Assembly: GCA_003501835.1 (NCBI GenBank)
Contig: DNOU01000031.1
Coordinates: forward strand, 13,033-53,923
Direction: 5' to 3'
Source: Anaerolineaceae bacterium
GTDB taxonomy: Bacteria; Chloroflexota; Anaerolineae; Anaerolineales; Anaerolineaceae
DNA: 40,891 nt
Both the position numbers and the translations under genes were made by a program. This document shows, one piece after another, positions 32,898-40,161 of the stretch. The notes under the pieces were generated by a model. The model saw only the letters and a program-made list of their open reading frames with translations, was not told the origin of the DNA and did not search any database. The stretch's first letter is position 1, and every line of letters begins with the position of its first letter.

Positions 32898-33491
32898 CTA
32901 TTCGTAATCCACGCCTGGGATTGAATCATTGTTGGCGATTTTGATTTCTACATCAGCGTCAATCCGATCAAAGATTTCCTTAATCTCCTGATCGTGCTCG
33001 ATTACCCAGCCAGGTTTCGACCTGGGCTTAATCGATAGTCTGAATCTTATATCCTGGCGCATCACTTTTCTTGCGGCTTCCATCCGCTCACGGTTGGTGG
33101 AGTGATCACCACGTTTTGGCTTGGCGTTGTATGCCTTGATCTGTTCCTCAATGTATTCATCCCTCATACTTGCGGGAATCAGATCCAACCCCGACAGCTC
33201 GTACAATTCCTCGAATTTGCTGAGCCGCGATTCTGCCTGAATCCATTTTTTGTACAATGTGTCATTCCGTTCCTTTAGCAGATTGATTACCCGGTCATCA
33301 CTGCTGCGGCGGACAAATGTAAGAGTGATTGTTGATCCTGGGTTGAGTTGTTCGACTAACATCACTTCGCTGGGAGGCAATCCAGTTTCAGCAATAAATG
33401 CTTCCACGATTCTCTCCCGGTTGGCGTTGATGTTCTTGACTAACTCATCTGCCATCTGCGCAAAATCAATCCTGGCTGTGAATGATTCCAT
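32898..33491 (-). CDS. Hypothetical early phage protein, 197 residues
   Basis: I do not recognise the family. The protein has an acidic-basic helical N-terminal half containing QMADELVKNINANRERIVEA, a middle section (SRLSKFEELYELSGLDLIP) and a C-terminal part with many charged residues. There is no membrane segment or cysteine cluster. Start at 33491 has a strong GAGGAGGGG SD and gives 197 residues; a longer frame to 33527 lacks an SD. The start overlaps the zinc-finger-like gene's end by 26 bases, so they are translated together. Confidence 0.6.
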   Translation of the reverse strand: MESFTARIDFAQMADELVKNINANRERIVEAFIAETGLPPSEVMLVEQLNPGSTITLTFVRRSSDDRVINLLKERNDTLYKKWIQAESRLSKFEELYELSGLDLIPASMRDEYIEEQIKAYNAKPKRGDHSTNRERMEAARKVMRQDIRFRLSIKPRSKPGWVIEHDQEIKEIFDRIDADVEIKIANNDSIPGVDYE

Positions 33492-33657
33492 TATTCCCCT
33501 CCTCCTCTTTCTGATTGTTTTCTCCAAGCTGCATCACCATAATCAGCAACCTGGTGGCGGTCTTTGGACCCACCTCGCCCATGGTCACGTGGTGCCTGGC
33601 GTGTTTTTCCACTTCGCGGAGATCCACAAAGCGATTGCAGATCGGACACCTGCCCAT
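33466..33657 (-). CDS. Small C2H2 zinc-finger-like protein
   Basis: A 63-residue protein with CPICNRFVDLREVEKHARHH, a Cys2-His2-type metal site at the N-terminus, followed by a helix (ATRLLIMVMQLGENNQ) and an acidic tail. It likely binds zinc and perhaps DNA. It starts two bases after the previous stop and overlaps the next gene. The upstream bases GAGAGAGCGAAATAACC resemble the leader of the neighbouring gene at 34136 (GAGAAAGTGAAATAACC), both overlapping a stop codon. Function unknown. Confidence 0.6.
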   Translation of the reverse strand: MGRCPICNRFVDLREVEKHARHHVTMGEVGPKTATRLLIMVMQLGENNQKEEEGNNGIIHSQD

Positions 33658-33659
33658 GG

Positions 33660-34136
33660 TTATTTCGCTCTCTCCAGCAGGGGTACGCCCTGTACTTCCG
33701 GAAGCATCCCGGTCAACCCCGCCACGTCCAGCTCCGCGGCGGTCATGGGTGCTTGCCCTGGGTGAATGCCAGGCAGCTCCAGGAATCCAAACAGGGCTGC
33801 CGGGGTGGCTTCCGCTGCAATCAGGATTGCCTTGACAAAGTTCAGCGCAATCCTGCCCATCTGGAACCTGGCTTGATCCTGGTTGGAGCGCTCCACGCCG
33901 CTGCGCGTGAACGTCTTGTCAGGGAAGCGGCAGGTCAGGGGAGCAAACGTAAAGCGATAAACCCTGCCCTCCCATTGGAAGCGGATCATCCAGGCGTACC
34001 GTCCACCCGCAGATCCCTGGATAGTCTGAATACCATCTGCTTCAAACTTTTCCAGTAGATCCGCAATCTCGCCCTGGGAGATGGATGGGGATACGGCGGT
34101 ATCCCAATAATTGGCATCTTCCGCATAACGCAACAT
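33660..34136 (-). CDS. Hypothetical early phage protein, 158 residues
   Basis: An unrecognised protein with a mixed alpha-beta pattern. SQGEIADLLEKFEADGIQTI near the start is helix then strand, GRYAWMIRFQWEGRVYRFTF is a pair of strands, and the second half has Ala/Leu-rich helices (GRIALNFVKAILIAAEATPA). No catalytic motif or membrane segment is confidently seen. The start follows the previous stop by two bases with a weak SD, so coupled translation is likely. It belongs to the cluster of small genes after the replication initiator. Confidence 0.55.
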   Translation of the reverse strand: MLRYAEDANYWDTAVSPSISQGEIADLLEKFEADGIQTIQGSAGGRYAWMIRFQWEGRVYRFTFAPLTCRFPDKTFTRSGVERSNQDQARFQMGRIALNFVKAILIAAEATPAALFGFLELPGIHPGQAPMTAAELDVAGLTGMLPEVQGVPLLERAK

Positions 34137-34138
34137 GG

Positions 34139-34378
34139 TTATTTCACTTTCTCCAGATCATACAAAGACCACCACCCAATATGATTTTTGAATGCAACCT
34201 CAGCCAGACGACCATCCGGGTCAATTCTGACCACTGTTCCAATTCCATAATCCTGGTTGCCGATGATCTTGACATGGTTGCCGGCATTGATTTCTGGCTT
34301 TACCCTGGGGTTGGGGATGTGGATCATCGGGAGCAATTCTTCATCCATCTCTTTTTCTTCATCAATCAGTGTGGACAT
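34139..34378 (-). CDS. Small SH3/KOW-like protein, 79 residues
   Basis: After an acidic N-terminal tail (DEEKEMDEELLPMIHIPN) comes a compact beta-barrel-like part: AGNHVKIIGNQDYGIGTVVR, then DGRLAEVAFKNHIGWWSLYD. The GxVVRI-DPDGR spacing resembles small SH3- or KOW-type barrels that bind nucleic acid or protein. SD AAGGAG is eight bases before ATG. It follows the replication initiator gene by 15 bases. The role is unknown. Confidence 0.55.
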   Translation of the reverse strand: MSTLIDEEKEMDEELLPMIHIPNPRVKPEINAGNHVKIIGNQDYGIGTVVRIDPDGRLAEVAFKNHIGWWSLYDLEKVK

Positions 34379-34393
34379 GGCTTATTCTCCTTG

Positions 34394-35176
34394 TTAGTGT
34401 TGAATAAAATCTGCATATGGACCCTCGATATATTTACGCGCATCATCTTTGGGTACAGTCTGCCGTGCAGATGCCATTTCGATCTGCACTGCCTTGATAA
34501 TTGACCAGGGTCCGGCGATAACATAACCGCCCTTGGCTTTGAGTGCTGCAATCGATTTACTGATGATCTCTGGAGACACCCCGGTATGGGACAGCTTAAT
34601 CAGGGATTCATCCCATTTGGTTTTTTCTTTTTGGGTGCAATTGGCTCTGGATAAACCAGATGAAATTTCGAATTCTTGATTGATGATTTCGATGTCGTTG
34701 TGGTCAACATCTACGTCTTTCTCTACGTCTTTCTCTACGTCTACTTCTACGTCTACTTCTACGTCTCCGTTCTTTTTGCACGGTTCTGCGTGCGTTTCGC
34801 ACGGATTTTGTTGCGAATCGTACGCATCGGGTTCCGGCCATGCTTTAGGTTTATTGGTTCTTTCTCTGGATTGTCGTGCCCTTTCAGAACCCGATACTGC
34901 TCCCTGGCGCGTGGCGAATTGTCTAATAACCAGGTTGTTGTTTTCTTCGATCAAAAATTTTATACCTTTCAATTCCTCAATCACTGGCTGCCACCAATCC
35001 TCTGACCGGCGGGTATAAAATGCGATGTCTGACAGCGTTGGAAGATCGCCATCATTTCCCCGGTTCTTCCCAAGCAATAGCAGTTCGTACATGCCAAGCT
35101 TCGCTGTGTCAGAAAGCCGGTTGTATTTTGGATCGTCCAGGATTTCAGTAAAGAGTTTCAACCAGTATCCAGCCAT
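34394..35176 (-). CDS. Phage replication initiator (DnaD-like / replisome organiser)
   Basis: A 260-residue protein likely to open the phage origin and recruit host helicase. The N-terminal winged-helix-type domain begins MAGYWLKLFTEILDDPKYNR and has LPTLSDIAFYTRRSEDWWQP, a pattern of replication initiator proteins. A linker with a 12-bp tandem repeat (acidic Asp-Val-Glu units) joins it to a C-terminal domain with GVSPEIISKSIAALKAKGGY and YIEGPYADFIQH. Start at 35176 has AGAGGTG upstream; the longer frame from 35191 lacks one. No helicase or primase gene was recognised nearby, so it probably uses host replication proteins. Confidence 0.65.
   Translation of the reverse strand: MAGYWLKLFTEILDDPKYNRLSDTAKLGMYELLLLGKNRGNDGDLPTLSDIAFYTRRSEDWWQPVIEELKGIKFLIEENNNLVIRQFATRQGAVSGSERARQSRERTNKPKAWPEPDAYDSQQNPCETHAEPCKKNGDVEVDVEVDVEKDVEKDVDVDHNDIEIINQEFEISSGLSRANCTQKEKTKWDESLIKLSHTGVSPEIISKSIAALKAKGGYVIAGPWSIIKAVQIEMASARQTVPKDDARKYIEGPYADFIQH
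34711..34766. repeat. 12-bp tandem repeat within the replication gene linker
   Basis: CTACGTCTTTCT and variant units repeat about 4.7 times on the plus strand (34711-34766). On the minus strand they encode an Asp-Val-Glu/Lys linker (DVEVDVEVDVEKDVEKDV) within the replication initiator. Such a repeat can change length by slippage and hinge the two domains, and may mark the origin region; the latter is only speculation. Confidence 0.7.
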
Positions 35177-35183
35177 GGCACCT

Positions 35184-35624
35184 CTACCCAAACAACTTCA
35201 TCTGATCCGGGTCATTATGGATGGTGACCTTCCTGATCTCTTTCTCGATCTCCACCCGGTTCTTGTAATCCAGGCTGGCGATCATCTGGTTCGTCTTGGT
35301 CAGGATGCTCACTCCCCGATTATGTTCGGCCTTGATGAATTCGAGGAAGAGATCCAGATCATTCACCGCCCAAAAGTAACCGCCACCTGTACGATCCGGG
35401 CAGATGGGATCCCCCCTGGCGTTGAGTAATGAGACGATCATTTGGAGTTTGCGATCTGCACTTACTCCGTTGGAATTGAACAGGTGGAATAGCAGTTCGT
35501 CCCGATCAATCTTGTGGGCAAGATCCACGTGCTGCCGGATGATGTACCGTGTTTCCTGCACAAGTTTTTCATCAATACTGGATTCGATCTTTACGAATTG
35601 TGAATTGAGGGTGTGCTTTCTCAT
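35184..35624 (-). CDS. Early phage protein with C-terminal clamp-binding-like motif
   Basis: A 146-residue, mostly helical, charged protein that begins MRKHTLNSQFVKIESSIDEK and includes HVDLAHKIDRDELLFHLFNS and GGGYFWAVNDLDLFLEFIKA. It ends QMKLFG. QMKLF at residues 141-145 fits the Q-x-x-L-F form of bacterial beta-clamp-binding peptides, placed at the exact C-terminus, where such motifs are often functional. It precedes the replication initiator by seven bases and probably acts in phage DNA replication or repair. No named family; SD AAAGGA supports the start at 35624. Confidence 0.6.
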   Translation of the reverse strand: MRKHTLNSQFVKIESSIDEKLVQETRYIIRQHVDLAHKIDRDELLFHLFNSNGVSADRKLQMIVSLLNARGDPICPDRTGGGYFWAVNDLDLFLEFIKAEHNRGVSILTKTNQMIASLDYKNRVEIEKEIRKVTIHNDPDQMKLFG

Positions 35625-35755
35625 TCGATTCCTTTCCCTTCCCCTGGTGGGGTGAGCCGCCCCACCAGGGTGAGAGGAGAAGGGGCTGGGTCTGCCCCGA
35701 TTTGTGCCGGCGACCCTGGAGGATCACAAGCACTATCGAGGCAGAACCGCCCCAT
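35621..35755 (-). CDS. Possible 44-residue Pro-rich peptide, overlapping next gene by ATGA
   Basis: ATG at 35755 follows the preceding gene's stop by three bases with an AGGA SD, and its stop overlaps the next gene's start as ATGA. The encoded peptide begins MGRFCLDSACDPPGSPAQIG and is Pro/Gly-rich without clear fold. The frame contains the strong palindrome at 35642-35670. The tight packing argues for translation, but composition is poor and an intergenic repeat element may simply be read through. Function unknown. Confidence 0.3.
   Translation of the reverse strand: MGRFCLDSACDPPGSPAQIGADPAPSPLTLVGRLTPPGEGKGIE
35642..35670. repeat. Strong hairpin (11-bp perfect stem)
   Basis: CCCTGGTGGGG (35642-35652) pairs perfectly with CCCCACCAGGG (35660-35670) around a seven-base loop. 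It has no U-run, so it is not a clear intrinsic terminator. It sits between two early genes and could be an mRNA-stability element, a palindromic repeat of host type, or a replication-linked signal. Confidence 0.5.
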
Positions 35756-35758
35756 GGG

Positions 35759-36256
35759 TTATTCCTGTCCTGGCAGCTTGGTGGCAATCGTTGCGGTGGG
35801 GGTTTCGATGATCTCAACACAGGGGATCGGCGCGGTGTCAGCCACCGCCAGCGCGTGGCGTTCAAACAGGCTGGTGTCTACCGTGATTGCATTTGGCAGG
35901 TTTGCCAGCGCCCAGTCCTTGGCAGCTTTCTTGTCGTATTCGAGTGTTCTGGTCACCCGGATGGATACACCCGGAAGAACAGATTTGTTGTGGTTCTGCC
36001 GATAGAGGCTCACGGCCAGTGAACGGACCTTTTCCATCTGGTCACGTTCCATATCCTTGAGTTCCACCACTTCCTGATCAATGGATTTCAGGTTGGCATA
36101 CTCGTAGGTGGCCTCCATTTTCATCCTGGCTTTGACGAGTTCCTCTTTGGCGCGTTGGATGCGATTGCGGATGCCTACCAGATATTGCAACTCGACTGGC
36201 AATCTTTGCGCAGAGTCCCTTTCAACTTCGGTCTGATACGCTATCTTTTCTTCCAT
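35759..36256 (-). CDS. Coiled-coil early protein (Gp157-like)
   Basis: A 165-residue protein whose first half is coiled coil (RNRIQRAKEELVKARMKMEA and EVVELKDMERDQMEKVRSLA) and second half is a small beta-alpha part beginning PGVSIRVTRTLEYDKKAAKD. This layout resembles the siphovirus Gp157 family, found next to recombination or single-strand-annealing genes in phages. It is not membrane bound. SD GAGGAGAG is close to ATG at 36256, three bases after the previous stop. The function is unproven; a recombination helper or structural role in replication is possible. Confidence 0.5.
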   Translation of the reverse strand: MEEKIAYQTEVERDSAQRLPVELQYLVGIRNRIQRAKEELVKARMKMEATYEYANLKSIDQEVVELKDMERDQMEKVRSLAVSLYRQNHNKSVLPGVSIRVTRTLEYDKKAAKDWALANLPNAITVDTSLFERHALAVADTAPIPCVEIIETPTATIATKLPGQE

Positions 36257-36258
36257 GA

Positions 36259-37602
36259 CTACTCTCCTCGTGGTGCATCAAAAATATCCAGCTGTCCCTT
36301 GCTTTTTTGATATGCTTCCCAGGCTGCCTCAGCCTCTTTCACCGCGGTTTCGCCTGGATAGTATTCGCCTGTGTTCTTGTTCCTGGTGATCCCCAACCAG
36401 TGTTTCAATGCCAGGATTTGCGCGCTTGTCAGTTCGTCAATGCTGCGTTTTCCGGTCAGGTACTCGGTGACATCATGCCGGCGTTCTGATGGGTTCTTGA
36501 TCTTTCCCGCCCAGCAAAGCTCCATGTTTACCCTAACCGCAAACTTATCCCCGTCAGTGGCATTGGCGTTCTGATCTGCGTAGTAAGAAACCAACCCCGA
36601 GAATTTGGAGAGCAGGACATCAGCGCTATAAGGTCTGGAGTGTCCATTGTTGGCAATGGGGTCAATTCTCGTTTGTGGTTCATCCTGGGGTGCGGGTTCT
36701 TCGGGAATTTCCGGAGTGTATGAATCCACGAAATCCCCCTCGATGTCCGCATTGGGATCCCAATCCTCATCCGCTTCGTCTGGATTGCTTTGATCGATTC
36801 CCCGTTGTACCGATGGGGGAACCTCGGCAGTCTTGTCACCGGAGGGCAGCAGGGCAACCATGTCCTGTGGATAGGACAGGGCATTCATGCTGGCAACCTT
36901 GGCATTCACCCAGGCGGGATCTGCTTCGATGCTGATCAGCCATTTCTCGCGCCGGACCTTCTGCCCATCAGATGAAGGGCAGGAAATCATCCGGGGAACT
37001 CGTTTCAAAATCAACGGCACTCCGGTGATATGTCCGTTGGTGATAAACGAAATTGCATCCAACTGGGAACTGATGTTCAGGATGTCGTAGATCGAAGTGG
37101 TCTGAAGTGTCAGGTATGCCAGCCGGCGCAGCTCCGGCACGATCACCCTGAGACGCCCAATGGGCTTCGCGAAAATGGGTTTCTTTTCCTTTTTCTGGCT
37201 AAAGTAAAACCCCACCGGCTCTTCCTTCTTGAATTCCATTTGAGGTTCGCCGTTTGCCACCACCGTCTGGCCAGTCTGTGGATTCACCAGGAAAAGGTAC
37301 CGTTCACCGTCTGCCCTGGCGATCATGCGACCTGCGGTGTAGGCCTCGTAGTAGGCATCCCACATCCGGTGGATCTCGTTGAATGGGAGAAGTATGCGGA
37401 TGGCCTGCGGCTGTTCTCCATAAACCTCGTGAAAGGTTTTGATGGCATCCTCATTGCTGGGGTCGAATTCCACCCGGAAGTATTTGAGGTCCTTGCCCAT
37501 GACCTCCACGCCGCGTTCATTCTTTTGCTTGGGGGATCCCTTCTTGATCCTCCCGATCTCCGGAAACTGTTGTCCCCTGTCGGTCAAACCCTTGATAGAC
37601 AT
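36259..37602 (-). CDS. Gp3-like early phage protein (recombination directionality factor-type family)
   Basis: A 447-residue protein. It starts SIKGLTDRGQQFPEIGRIKKG and has LKYFRVEFDPSNEDAIKTFH with MIARADGERYLFLVNPQTGQ, a style shared with the phage 'Gp3-like' family that includes the phiC31 recombination directionality factor and proteins annotated as hydrolase or metal-binding. Since this phage uses a tyrosine integrase, the directionality role is doubtful, and a replication or repair role is as likely. QLDIF at 437-441, near the C-terminus, fits the beta-clamp motif. SD GAGAGGAG. It precedes the coiled-coil gene by two bases. Confidence 0.55.
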   Translation of the reverse strand: MSIKGLTDRGQQFPEIGRIKKGSPKQKNERGVEVMGKDLKYFRVEFDPSNEDAIKTFHEVYGEQPQAIRILLPFNEIHRMWDAYYEAYTAGRMIARADGERYLFLVNPQTGQTVVANGEPQMEFKKEEPVGFYFSQKKEKKPIFAKPIGRLRVIVPELRRLAYLTLQTTSIYDILNISSQLDAISFITNGHITGVPLILKRVPRMISCPSSDGQKVRREKWLISIEADPAWVNAKVASMNALSYPQDMVALLPSGDKTAEVPPSVQRGIDQSNPDEADEDWDPNADIEGDFVDSYTPEIPEEPAPQDEPQTRIDPIANNGHSRPYSADVLLSKFSGLVSYYADQNANATDGDKFAVRVNMELCWAGKIKNPSERRHDVTEYLTGKRSIDELTSAQILALKHWLGITRNKNTGEYYPGETAVKEAEAAWEAYQKSKGQLDIFDAPRGE

Positions 37603-37616
37603 GGCTGCTCTCCTCT

Positions 37617-37904
37617 CTAAAATCCCAGGTCTTTCATGGCCTGCTCTGCTGAAATGGGCTTGGTCAAGCCCAATTGCTCTCCGTACTTCTTTTTAACTTC
37701 CATGTATTCGAAAGTCGCCTCGTCTCTGCGTTTTTCGGCATAGCGTTTGGTGACAAAACCAGACCCTGCGCAGTCAGGATTCACACAATGCAGATCGCTG
37801 GTCACCTCATCCACATGGCTGGCTTCCAATCTGCCCCAGCAAACGGCGCATACGTAATCGCGCTCCATCTTCATTGCAATGTCGTATCTCATGCGAGTAC
37901 CCAT
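37617..37904 (-). CDS. Small zinc-ribbon-like protein, 95 residues
   Basis: The protein carries CAVCWGRL near residue 18 and CVNPDCAGSGF near residue 40, so two CxxC-like pairs suited to bind zinc, then a charged helix (TKRYAEKRRDEATFEYMEVK). It ends PISAEQAMKDLGF. It is likely a DNA-binding or regulator accessory in the early region. SD AGAGGAG supports ATG at 37904. No named family. Confidence 0.6.
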   Translation of the reverse strand: MGTRMRYDIAMKMERDYVCAVCWGRLEASHVDEVTSDLHCVNPDCAGSGFVTKRYAEKRRDEATFEYMEVKKKYGEQLGLTKPISAEQAMKDLGF

Positions 37905-37940
37905 TCTGTTTCTCCTCTGAACACTTGGGCAACGGTGGCC

Positions 37941-38174
37941 CTATTCCGTTGCTTGCTTTTCTATCCTGCCAATCGCTTCAGCTTCCTTCAGCGTTTGAAT
38001 GGCTGTGTTCGCTTTGGCAAGGCTCAATCCAACACGACGAAAAATTTCCGAATCTGATTTCCCTCCTTCCAAAATTTCCACCAGGTATTTCTGCTGCTCG
38101 GCAATGTCCATGATCGCCTCATCAACTAAGGCTCTGGCTGCTGGTGGAATGGGTAACCTTTTATCTATGGGCAT
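37941..38174 (-). CDS. Small hypothetical early protein, 77 residues
   Basis: A helical, charged protein starting MPIDKRLPIPPAARALVDEA, with QQKYLVEILEGGKSDSEIFR and RVGLSLAKANTAIQTLKEAE following. The pattern is compatible with a small helix-turn-helix or winged DNA-binding unit, but no family is recognised. A longer frame to 38399 looks like readthrough of neighbouring DNA and overlaps the ribbon-helix-helix gene, so I use ATG at 38174, though its AGGA SD is a little far. It may work in the lysis-lysogeny decision together with the next gene. Confidence 0.45.
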   Translation of the reverse strand: MPIDKRLPIPPAARALVDEAIMDIAEQQKYLVEILEGGKSDSEIFRRVGLSLAKANTAIQTLKEAEAIGRIEKQATE

Positions 38175-38247
38175 TTCTGGTGATTCCTGGGTGAATATCG
38201 GGTGAGATATGGGTGATGTTTCCACGATGATGTAATCTCGAAATGAA

Positions 38248-38499
38248 TCAGTTAGAGGGCACGACAGTGATCTTTCCAGTTTCAGCGTCACGAGTGACCA
38301 TCGCATGAACGACCTGCTCCTTACCATCTGTGATGATGGTGACCAGGGCAGGGGAGGGGTTGTTCCGGCGCTCAATTTCTGCAGCCACCAGATAATCAAT
38401 CACATCGCTCTTTGGTCGAAACATGGCAATGGATAATTCATCAAGGTAATCAACGGTTTTGGGAAGTAAGGCAAAATTCACTTTTTTGTTGATAGACAT
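38248..38499 (-). CDS. Ribbon-helix-helix (Arc/CopG-like) regulator
   Basis: The first early gene on the minus strand, 83 residues. MSINKKVNFALLPKTVDYLD followed by ELSIAMFRPKSDVIDYLVAA has the beta strand, helix, turn, helix pattern of RHH DNA-binding dimers. The remaining residues form a beta-rich tail (ALVTIITDGKEQVVHAMVTR). It probably acts opposite the XRE repressor like a Cro-type factor. The start at 38499 has AGGG upstream; the longer frame to 38523 would run into the operator. It is read from the promoter at 38579-38551. Confidence 0.65.
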   Translation of the reverse strand: MSINKKVNFALLPKTVDYLDELSIAMFRPKSDVIDYLVAAEIERRNNPSPALVTIITDGKEQVVHAMVTRDAETGKITVVPSN

Positions 38500-38515
38500 T
38501 TTGCATCCCTTCAAA

Positions 38516-38579
38516 ATAAACATATGGCTAAACCATAAACATAAGTTTACAGTAAAGCCAAGTCGTAGATATTTGTCAA
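38516..38579 (-). promoter_or_regulatory. Early promoter with operator-like palindromes
   Basis: The minus-strand promoter has -35 TTGACA (38579-38574), a 17-base spacer and -10 TTTACT (38556-38551). TTTACAGTAAA (38546-38556), a perfect palindrome, covers the -10. TATGGCTAAACCATA (38523-38537) is a second imperfect palindrome downstream. The direct repeat ATAAACATA occurs at 38516-38524 and 38535-38543. The arrangement fits repressor binding that shuts off early transcription. Confidence 0.7.
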
Positions 38580-38605
38580 GAGGTATCTTGAATATGGTTG
38601 ATATT

Positions 38606-38614
38606 TGTTACAAT
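38606..38614 (+). promoter_or_regulatory. Extended -10 promoter for the repressor, nearly leaderless mRNA
   Basis: TGTTACAAT (38606-38614) reads as an extended -10 element, TGn before TACAAT. TTGAAT at 38588-38593 is a weak, poorly spaced -35. A start near 38620 would leave only about six bases before ATG at 38627, where no SD exists. Confidence 0.5.
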
Positions 38615-38626
38615 AGCTTTGTGGTT

Positions 38627-39043
38627 ATGAATTGGCGGGAATTTATCACACAGAAATATTTAGACTGGCGGCAAGACAAACGCGGGAAGAAGGGCTCCGC
38701 GGCGCAATTTGCTCGCGAAATTGGAATTTCCCCCCAATTGTTAAGCGCATGGATGAACAAAGGGCAGACTGTTACTGATCAGGAGAACATCAATAAGCTT
38801 GTAAACACATTTGGGTTTGTGGTCTATGATGTTTTAGGTCTGCGGCGTCCCGATGCGGATGATCCGCGAGCTGTTCTTTTGGCTGCTGGATTACCCAGCG
38901 AGTTTGTTGATGAAGTCCTGGCTGCTCGCGATGAGTATTCAGAAGAATTAGCCAGGAGGGGGATTGATACGGATTCTCCAGAAGCCTGGGAAATTATCAA
39001 TTCCGCACTGGCCAGGCACGGCCTCCGCATGATGGACAAATAA
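38627..39043 (+). CDS. XRE-family helix-turn-helix repressor
   Basis: A 138-residue phage-type repressor. The helix-turn-helix is AAQFAREIGISPQLLSAWMN (residues about 25-44), and a second part runs from INKLVNTFGFVVYDVLGLRR to a C-terminal helical region. There is no LexA-type Ser-Lys autoprotease domain, so it may be released by a partner rather than self-cleavage. Divergent from the minus-strand early genes, it should hold the lysogenic state. A longer frame from 38459 exists, but ATG at 38627 directly after the extended -10 box fits best. SD is absent. Confidence 0.85.
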   Translation: MNWREFITQKYLDWRQDKRGKKGSAAQFAREIGISPQLLSAWMNKGQTVTDQENINKLVNTFGFVVYDVLGLRRPDADDPRAVLLAAGLPSEFVDEVLAARDEYSEELARRGIDTDSPEAWEIINSALARHGLRMMDK

Positions 39044-39144
39044 TACTTCGCATTGTTGTTTTCTTCCATTTATTCCCCTTAAGTCTTTGACCAAGGAACA
39101 TTATAGAACATCAATTCTAAATTAGCAAGTGTCCAGAGATAATT

Positions 39145-40161
39145 ATGGTTGACAAAAATGAAAGGTCGGCATGGCCAGCAATTACAGGGATTTTCTTATT
39201 CCTTGTTATTGTTGGCTATTTGTGGGTAGTGGCTGATGTGGTTGGGAATCCTGGCATAAACCATGATGAATTTTTGAAGGCAATGATTACCTATACCTCA
39301 CTGCTGGCATATGTACTCATGTTCTTCTTTATTATAAAAAATGAGATTCGCAATTTTCAAATCAAGAAGGCTCACCCTGATTACAAGCCATCTTTTTCTT
39401 GGTGGCAACGTACAGGAATTTTTCTTGTAGTATTGGCTGTCGTAGGAAGGTCGCTTTCTTTCTTAACTTTCGTCATTGGCAATAATGGTTGGAACACAAT
39501 TACTTTATTCGTCGCCCTTTTTACCGATTCAATAATTGGCAAGCCAAGAATTGTTCCTCCCAAACCTGTTGATCAAACAGTTCTCGTTCAAATTAACGAC
39601 CAGTCATTAGTTTCTGCCAACCCGATAATCGATGGATCACCTCCCTCTAATCCTCTCCCTCAAGAATCAATTCAAAAAGCTCCAGTCAAACAATCAAATA
39701 GTGCCGCAATTATAGGACTGTCTATCGTTGTCGGCTTCACAATCCTGGGGATCATAATCGCCGGATCACGCCAAAATGAAATTACACCTTCTCAGTATGG
39801 AAACTGGACTGCCACACCTGTTCCACCCACCAATACCCCGATCCCCAATTTCACTCCACATTATGTAAATTCTGGATCGTCAGCAGGTTGTGTTCGTTGG
39901 TCTAATGTCACCCTGGCAGATGTTGGGAAAACCATGTGCGTTTATGGAACGGTTCGACGCACCTGGTTCAGTGAGCAGCAGTGGACGCAGTACTTTACTT
40001 TCTCCAGTGATCCGCAGGCAATATATTTCCAAAAGTTCAGTTATGTTTTTGATCCAGGCCTCGATGGTAGGTGCGTTAAATTTACTGGGGAGATACTCCA
40101 ATCCTATAGCACACCATATATGGATCTTCTTCCTGAAGATGTGATCTATCTATGCGATTAA
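39145..40161 (+). CDS. Membrane protein with Thr/Pro linker and extracytoplasmic domain (cargo or host)
   Basis: The 338-residue protein has about four or five membrane segments: around residues 9-30, 49-67, 86-110, possibly 112-130, and 182-206 (GLSIVVGFTILGIIIAGSRQ). A Thr/Pro-rich linker (TATPVPPTNTPIPNFTP) follows, then a small Cys-containing domain with WSNVTLADVGKTMCVYGTVR and RCVKFTGEI, which looks OB-fold-like, probably outside the membrane. The linker style is common in Chloroflexota exported proteins. AT-richer than its neighbours, and next to the repressor, so it could be lysogenic cargo or a host gene outside the element. SD is weak. Confidence 0.6.
   Translation: MVDKNERSAWPAITGIFLFLVIVGYLWVVADVVGNPGINHDEFLKAMITYTSLLAYVLMFFFIIKNEIRNFQIKKAHPDYKPSFSWWQRTGIFLVVLAVVGRSLSFLTFVIGNNGWNTITLFVALFTDSIIGKPRIVPPKPVDQTVLVQINDQSLVSANPIIDGSPPSNPLPQESIQKAPVKQSNSAAIIGLSIVVGFTILGIIIAGSRQNEITPSQYGNWTATPVPPTNTPIPNFTPHYVNSGSSAGCVRWSNVTLADVGKTMCVYGTVRRTWFSEQQWTQYFTFSSDPQAIYFQKFSYVFDPGLDGRCVKFTGEILQSYSTPYMDLLPEDVIYLCD

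Larger units (their letters stand above)
2653..40160. mobile_element. Integrated podovirus-like prophage (right end uncertain)
   Basis: The element runs from just past the tRNA-Thr to somewhere between about 39050 and 40450. It holds integrase, repressor switch, replication genes, methyltransferases, terminase, portal, capsid, tail and lysis genes, all minus-strand apart from the integrase and repressor. Host genes bracket it (dinB, glycosyltransferase and tRNA on the left, uridine kinase on the right). I could not find a copy of the tRNA 3' end at the right, so attR is not located, and the 39145-40161 membrane gene may be cargo or host. The modules look intact, with one small gene interrupted by a stop. 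Confidence 0.85.
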
